DNA from: Phlegmacium glaucopus
Lineage: Eukaryota > Basidiomycota > Agaricomycetes > Agaricales > Cortinariaceae
Direction of reading: 5' to 3'
Length of the DNA: 64,000 nucleotides
NCBI GenBank assembly: GCA_015039465.1
Contig: MU130378.1
Location: 314,570 to 378,569, forward strand
The notes beneath the pieces were generated by a model, which worked only from the letters and a program-made list of their open reading frames with translations, searched no databases and was not told the origin of the DNA. Shown here in pieces: positions 58,374 through 64,000 of this stretch (its first letter is position 1; every line of letters begins with the position of its first letter). The translations under genes and the position numbers were made by a program.

Positions 58374-59228
58374 ATGGATAACTGGAGAGTGGCCGTTCTT
58401 GGTGACGGTGGTGTGGGTAAAACTGCTTTGGCGGTTCAGGTTTGTTGACATTCTCGTCTCCCATTTTCACCTTAAATCATACCTTGACTTCTTACAGTTT
58501 ACCTTAAATTGCTTTGTCGGTGAGAACACTTACCTTCTCCCTACTCAAATTGTACTGAACATCATATATTCTTCATGAACAGAGGTGTGTTGGTAGTTTC
58601 AAATTCCATTCACTGGAACATGATTGATGACTCGTAACAGACTTATGACCCAACGATAGAGGACGCATATCGTAAGCAGCTCGTGGTGGACAACCGAATG
58701 TGCTTCGTGGAAGTGATTGATACTGCTGGTCAGGGTATGTAAAACATTTCATCACTACTCCCGTTCTTGAGCTTAGCCCCTTATAGAGGAGTACGCAACG
58801 TTGCGCGATCAATGGGTCCGGTCAGTATTTGACGTCTTTGTTTTCATACCTTTCTTCTAATTTGGATATTTAGTGAGGGTCAAGGCTTCATCCTTGTTTA
58901 CTCGATCGCTTCAAGATCGACTTTTGATCGGCTTGAAATATTTCGTCAATCGATGAAGAGAGTTAAACGAGGCGACCCCATCTTCATGCTTGTTGGTAAC
59001 AAATGCGACAAGACATATGAGCGTGAAGTTTCTAAAGAGGAGGGTGCGGCTCTGGCACGTCAATTTGGCTGTGAATTTATCGAAACGTCAGCCAAGACGG
59101 CCCAAAACGTGGAACGACTTTTCATGAATCTTGTGCGTTCTCTACGACAAACAAGAAATATAGAGCCAGGAACACCTCCTCCGCCAGTGAAGAAGGAGAA
59201 GAAATCATCGAAATGTGTCATTATGTAG
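58374..59228 (+). CDS. Ras-family small GTPase with CAAX box
   Basis: Six exons (58374-58439, 58498-58519, 58584-58585, 58641-58734, 58787-58820, 58874-59228) total 573 nt, 190 residues. G1 is GDGGVGKT, switch [17 protein letters not shown]3 [16 protein letters not shown]4 NKCD, G5 ETSAK, and the C-terminus ends CVIM, a farnesylation box after a Lys-rich stretch. The Glu of FVET is split between exon 2 and a 2-nt exon; without it the frame breaks. The first bases before G1 differ from classical Ras1 (short N-terminus [10 protein letters not shown]), pointing to a basidiomycete Ras2-like or Rap/Rsr-like branch. It acts at the membrane as a GTP switch. Confidence 0.92.
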
Positions 59229-59712
59229 GACGTTTTCTGGGATCATTGGGCCTTTAGACTCCCTCTTCAACTCTTTCGATGATATCACCTTCTCTTCTTA
59301 CCTTCTTTCCTTTCCTTTTCTCTATGTTTCTTTTCTCTTCCACTTGTATTTAGTTTTGTCGTTACATTCCCCCTCTCACTCCTCACTGAACGTGCATGTT
59401 TTTTCATCGAAATTTCTATGCTCATGATTTTGATACTTTTCATGTTGGCGTCCACTATGCATGATATATAATTGCTCTGAATGGTTGTAAGAGATACAAT
59501 CTATCATATTTATTCCATCCTTCAAGTTGGAACGACAGAGAGCTGGCATCAAATTGTGCACGCTGCGCCGCAAGGTACATCGTTGACCACGTAATTATTT
59601 TACACGTCAAGAGGATTTACTCTGGGACACGTTGTAATCAAACTGCGCTTCCTGCCACTTATAAAACAATAAAACAATCGACTTCTTGTATCGTAAGAAA
59701 CATTAAATAACC
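59229..59712. other. Intergenic region, Ras 3' UTR and BTB promoter
   Basis: T-rich 3' UTR-like sequence after the Ras stop, then the upstream region of the BTB gene. No gene seen. Confidence 0.45.
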
Positions 59713-60802
59713 ATGTTGTGGTGCACTTTTATTTGTCAGAATCCGGACTTCGCTGTACGCTCTCTTTGCGATGGCACTGTCTTTCAAGTCAGTAAGACTG
59801 CAATGCAGACAAGTGATATTTTCAGTGAGCTTTTCATTTCGATTTTATTCGTCACTCCAAGTTTATGGATCGTCTAGAGGATATGTTCACCTGTTGTAAC
59901 ACCGATACAGGAGATGCAGAGCAAGTGCTGGACCTTCAGGAATCAAGTGGAAATTTAATCGTTCTGTTGCGCCTGTTGCACGACCCACCCTCTCCACCTG
60001 CCCAGAAGCCATTGGAAAATACATTCGACCCCATTGAATACGATCCGGCCACAATTATCCCGCTCCCTCTGCTTATCTCTGTTTTATTTGAGCTAGCAGA
60101 CAAATATGCACTCCAGGATACCGTGATGCAGTGTCTAAAGGCCCATCTGGTCGCTCATGCGGCCGCTCACCCTCTTGAAGTGTATGGCTTTGCCACTCTA
60201 CACGGTATGGAAAGAGTGGCTTCACACGCCAGTCAATATGTGCTACCTGTGGCGTCATATACTTTCGATGAAATCAATTTGATTCCAAACGTAGTGGCCT
60301 ACCATAAGCTAGTTCGACTGCAAGACTTCCGCCGCAAGGCTTTGCGGGATCTAATCCTTGGAGAGTCTATTTTTCCTCACGGCAAGTGCTTATTTTAGCA
60401 AGGTTCAATGACAATAGTTGAAAGCGCCCCCCATGATAGGTTATGGCGCGTGCAGTTCTCACTCCGAAAAGACCATAGCAAGTTGGGACCGACTACGTAA
60501 GGCCTTGGAAGGAAGAATTGAAAGTGGTGAGAATAATTGCAATTCTTTTCCAGTCGGTGTTGAAGAATTTAACATGGACTGACGAAACGTAGCAACTGAT
60601 ATTGCAGCTGAAATGGGCACACTCAGGGACAGAGTACGGGATTGTAAAATATGTCATAAGGCATGCACGGCCGCAGTTGAAATGCTTGCGGTAAGATTAT
60701 CTTTCCAACTTTTTAATGCTTAACAGCTGTTTTACCGTTCACCAGTACAAATCCCAAAGGCTGCCCAAGAGATTGGATCAACTTCCCTCATTGTGTAATT
60801 AA
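59713..60802 (+). CDS. BTB/POZ domain protein
   Basis: The start is MLWCTFICQNPDFAVRSLCDGTVFQVSKTAMQTSDIF, a BTB-like opening (aspartate-containing loop, then a helix of the 'S.VF..M' type). The next exon has DMFTCCNTDTG, LDLQESSGNLIVLLRLLHDPP and IPLPLLISVLFELADKYALQDTVMQCLKAHL, the pattern of agaricomycete BTB proteins. An intron with a GC donor (60382-60439) leads to YGACSSHSEKTIASWDRLRKALEGRIES; two more short introns end in YKSQRLPKRLDQLPSLCN. Such BTB proteins are a large, lineage-expanded family in mushrooms; partners (possibly Cul3) are unknown. Confidence 0.78.
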
Positions 60803-60879
60803 CCTCAAGCAAAGGGTAAGGAGAGAAATCCGTGTAAGTGGTCACTGTAAGGTATGAAGGTAATAATCTAAGTATTAAC

Positions 60880-61637
60880 TTAAGTATTATGCCAGAAGAG
60901 CGTTCTGAGGTTCTTCCACGCATCCGAGTCACGATATAGGTATTTCATGGAGTTAAACATCCCCGGTTGGAGGGTTTCTCCGCGATGCTGGAATAACCAC
61001 ATCACAGCACCCCACGATAGAGCGGCGAATAGCGTAAAGTAACGGGAATCAGGCGGAATCGGCTTTACAGTAGATGATGCCAAAGCTGACCCTGGAGAAG
61101 TGTTGTACGGCGAGGATGCACGAGGAATGAAGGAAGCCACAACACGAGATACGACGTAGAGTACGATCTAAAGAGGGAATGCCATTCGTTTCAGCAAGCC
61201 GTAAATTTTCGGGTGAAAGATATGATAGACCTGCTCATTGACTGCATTCCGTTCGCCGAAAACGATGTAACCTCCAATCAAACCAGCTACGAAGGTATCA
61301 GTATCGCGTTCTTTGCCTCCATTTATCTTTCTTTGGACCAATAGAAGTGTCTTGTAGATAGAGACGAACTTGGCAAGATTAAAGGCATGTTGTCGCGTTG
61401 CACGGTATATAACACGTAGGCGGGATTTCCAGCTAGATATTAAAGGTCAATAACACATGAGCAGGTTCATAAAATGGGCACTTACTCTCCGCGACCAAAA
61501 AGAATAGACATTACAAGAGCATGAGGGAATCTAACTTTCACGCCGTAGACAAAGCCATTGCGGGCACCCTTCAAGATGGCGAGGTAGTCATGGTAAACTG
61601 GATTGGTGATGATATCGTTGATAAGAGCCAACGACAT
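60880..61637 (-). CDS. Peroxisomal membrane protein 4 (PXMP4/PMP24) family
   Basis: The start is MSLALINDIITNPVYHDYLAILKGARNGFVYGVKVRFPHALVMSILFGRG, matching the PXMP4 N-terminus. Middle exons carry ATRQHAFNLAKFVSIYK-like and GLIGGYIVFGERNAVNEQ-like segments read from the minus strand at 61.2-61.4 kb, and the last exon MASFIPRASSPYN...FTLFAALSWGAVMWLFQHRGETLQPGMFNSMKYLYRDSDAWKNLRTLFWHNT. The family belongs to the Tim17/22/23 fold and sits in the peroxisomal membrane; its function is poorly known. It is convergent with the BTB gene, 77 bp between stops. Confidence 0.88.
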
Positions 61638-62484
61638 TGCGACTCTTGTGGTGTACTCAGTGTACTCAAGTCCTGCGGACCCGTGTTCAGGCTTTCGGTA
61701 ATAATCACATGCACGTTCGTAATCAGCCTCGGATGACCGGCTCTTGCCCGATGCCAAAACTACCGATTCCCATAGGACTTTTAAAGGCAAAAGCCGCCAG
61801 GAGTCCACTGTGAGAACTTTGTTTTGATGGTAGAGCTCAGAGCCAGTTTATTGTACAATAGTGGTAGGGACAGTTCTTTGTTGGAGTGGTACCTAACTCA
61901 GTGAATATTATTGATTCAATATCGACAATCCTCATCGGTGCAATCTGATCACTAACACTCCGTGTTATTGCGCCCGACATTTTTGCAGCCGCCTAATATG
62001 TCTGCCGTGCGGAATCCGGATAATCTTTGGGACAAAATCTGTCTGAATTGGGGGGCCGATATCTATGAAATCATCTTTTTTCCATCAGACGGCACTTAAA
62101 GCTCATGTACAATATCCGGCATGTTGATATCGATGGGCATCAGTCGCCACGCTCACAAGAACAATAAGACTAAATCATGAACTGAACCGACTTGCCTGCC
62201 AACAAAGTAAGTTTCCTCAAAAAGAAACGGTTTCCGACCATTAAGCTGGCAAGGCTGACCGGGATGTTCAAGTGTCAGAAGGTGTCAGAAGCTTGATCTG
62301 AAACGCAAACATCTCTTTCAACCTACCTTTAATAGCTTGCATTTCCTAGCCCTAGCTTGTCCTCAGCGGGAAGGTGACCGCGGTAACTAACGTTTTAAGG
62401 ATCTAGCATTCAGGGCGAAGTTCAATATAGAGGCAAAGGCATACATTCATGCCGCAGGGTCGACATCCACAGAGAAACGGTTCT
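61638..62484. other. Intergenic, no gene seen
   Basis: Upstream of PXMP4 and up to MITE copy 2. A lone AATCCGGATAA at about 62012 resembles the ATCCGGACA units at 53-54 kb. No coding frame of quality. Confidence 0.4.
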
Positions 62485-62768
62485 AGGACCCCCGAATATC
62501 CTGACAAATGTCTGATCCTCGCACCCAAAAGGCGCCGCAGGCGGAGTGGAGGCGAAATACACAAAATGCGGCCTCAGGAGCCGTTTTTTGTGTCCGGATA
62601 AAAATTGTGGTTTTCGGGCATTTTCCGGATAAAAATTGGCTTCTTTGACTTGAATTTTTTTTGGAAAATGGTTCCCAATCTCTGAATCGATGCATAGTTA
62701 GAAGAAAAAGCCGTGGGAATTTTTCGCCCACCAAAGATCAGGCATCTGGCCGAGTATTCGGGGGTCCT
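62485..62768 (-). mobile_element. hAT-type MITE, copy 2 (284 bp)
   Basis: Same length and sequence family as the copy at 55143, in reverse orientation; hand alignment shows about 13 differences (roughly 95% identity). Termini are AGGACCCCCGAATAT and its inverted partner. It is flanked by its own perfect 8-bp duplication ACGGTTCT (62477-62484 and 62769-62776). Two different target duplications show two independent insertions. Confidence 0.92.
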
Positions 62769-62776
62769 ACGGTTCT

Positions 62777-63246
62777 GCATAGTGTGTGAGAAATCTGGGG
62801 TTGTCATGCGTTATTCGTTTCGTTGATGGTGAATTAATTAAATGATTTATGAGCGACTTTTGTTACGGCTACATCTTTGGTGGGGAAATCATGAACGGAA
62901 GGCAATGGGTATCATCCGTCACTCAGGCTGAGCTCGGAGTCATTTCCCCGTTCACATCGCAGAGTTTTGGTTCCAGGTTTGACGGCCATGAGTTGGAACC
63001 CTGGTTCTGAGTTGAAGGCCTGATAAAACTACATTTCTATTAAGCAATTGTCGCCGAGGTGTAGACTCGAACGACCATACAAGAGAGCCAACGACAAAGA
63101 AGATCAGCCGACTGTACGAAAGTAAAGTAATGGCCAAATATGGAATACTCAGTAGCGCTTAGCGCTCCACATTCAACGTTCAACGTTCACACTGACCTTC
63201 TATTGAATTTTGAACCACTCTCACTCAAGACAGAGATCAAAGGAGA
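62777..63246. other. Upstream region of the Mtc1-like gene
   Basis: No gene seen; presumably the promoter of the following gene. Short CA-ACGTT repeats (TTCAACGTT twice near 63174) lie about 60 bp before the ATG. Confidence 0.4.
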
Positions 63247-64000
63247 ATGACATCCAAGAAATCAAAGCAGGAAGAAGCCCTACAGTTCCTTGATGACCTT
63301 GACTCGTTCGCGCCACCAACCGAGGCTAGACCAACAAACAAGACAGCTCTGCCTGTCTCAAGTAACGAGGGCGAAGCAGCGGAAGTCCTCGCCTTCCTCG
63401 ACGAGATCACTCAGAAGAGCACGGAATCACCTGCTAGGTCGGCTGCTGCTGCTGCTCATATCTCACGTTCTGGCACTCCAACTTTGAGGAAAAGCACCGA
63501 GCGTGTCCGTCTTGGCGGAGGGCCTTCGCTTCTCCCTTCAGCATCTTCTTCAACTAGCTCTTTGAATAGGACTCTGAGCAGTGATAGCACAAGGGGGAAG
63601 GAGAAGGCTGACCTACAGCAGACTGCCTCTGGTCAGAACCAGAATCAGTCAGGTTCCAATGCTTGGGGTTGGGGTTCTGTATGGTCGACAGCATCTGCTG
63701 CAATTCAGCAGGCGAAAACCGTGGTGGATGAACAAGTCAAACATCTACCAAAGAATGAACAAGCTCGAAAATGGGGGGAAAATGTGTTTGAGTATGCGAA
63801 AACTGCACAGCTAGACAAGCTTGGTGCGTTACTGATCCTTTTGACCTGGAGCATATCTAATAATGAGAATTTTGTTTTCTGTAGGTCAAGATTTTAAGCG
63901 TGTTGGTCTTTCTACTTTGACTGACATTTTAAATGTTGTCGCACCACCTATCTCGGAACACGAGGTTATCCAGGTGTGGTTGAGCCATGACATGCAAGGC
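63247..64000 (+). CDS. MTC1: Mtc1-like protein (maintenance of telomere capping), partial
   Basis: The start is MTSKKSKQEEALQFLDDLDSFAPP, followed by Ser/Thr-rich linkers, AEVLAFLDEITQKS, and the conserved block GWGSVWSTASAAIQQAKTVVDEQVKHLPKNEQARKWGENVFEYAKTAQLDKL. An intron (about 63821-63883) leads into GQDFKRVGLSTLTDILNVVAPPISEHEVIQVWLSHDMQG, where the window ends. This is the fungal Mtc1 family, a cytosolic/Golgi-associated protein whose yeast name comes from a genetic interaction with cdc13. The remainder lies beyond base 64000. Confidence 0.8.

Noticed and set aside
59735..59760. AATCCGGACTTC in the BTB gene as a member of the ATCCGGACA repeat family
   Set aside because: It is a single partial match inside coding sequence (N-P-D-F) and is most simply chance.

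Overview
The window looks like nuclear DNA of a basidiomycete fungus, most likely a mushroom-forming agaricomycete. The genes are dense, carry many 50-75 nt GT-AG introns (one GC-AG), and include fungal families such as Mug70, Sgf11, UPF0658, Mtc1 and a CVIM-type Ras. The species assignment is inference from gene style and content; I cannot name the organism.

Layout. 0.3-47.9 kb is a gene-dense housekeeping block: frataxin, an unknown Pro/Ser-rich protein, a WDR70 homologue, a BET double-bromodomain protein, a G-patch/zinc-finger protein, an Mph1/FANCM helicase, a Crinkler-like protein, threonine aldolase, a tiny C2H2 protein, Tim10, Utp4, an Mpv17-family protein, a small secreted glycine/serine-rich protein, a membrane-anchored Pth2, Has1, a Pom33/TMEM33 protein, Mug70, Sgf11, an MFS transporter, a second Pth2, a UPF0658 membrane protein, Bet1, a Ulp1-type SUMO protease, an intron-containing tRNA-Met and a Yippee protein. 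From about 47.9 to 58.4 kb is a gene-poor, repeat-rich island with a hAT-type MITE, a fold-back inverted repeat, an ATCCGGACA direct-repeat cluster and two small candidate ORFs. 58.4-64 kb returns to genes (Ras, a BTB protein, a PXMP4-type peroxisomal protein, Mtc1 cut by the window edge) with a second copy of the same MITE in opposite orientation.

Most genes do not form a pathway; they are ordinary neighbours, often divergent pairs sharing 120-240 bp promoters (Pth2/Has1, G-patch/Mph1, unknown/WDR70, Mpv17/secreted protein) or convergent pairs.

Two observations stand out. First, many genes can only be read through if microexons are spliced in: 2 nt in Ras, 6 nt at the homologous position of both Pth2 paralogues, 11 nt in Sgf11, 13 nt in the TMEM33 homologue, 15 nt in threonine aldolase, 21 nt in the MFS gene and probably 8 nt in Bet1. 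Each restores conserved family residues and lies between two normal-sized introns. Second, two 284-bp MITE copies, about 95% identical by hand alignment, each have terminal inverted repeats and their own perfect 8-bp target-site duplication, which is diagnostic of recent hAT-type insertion.
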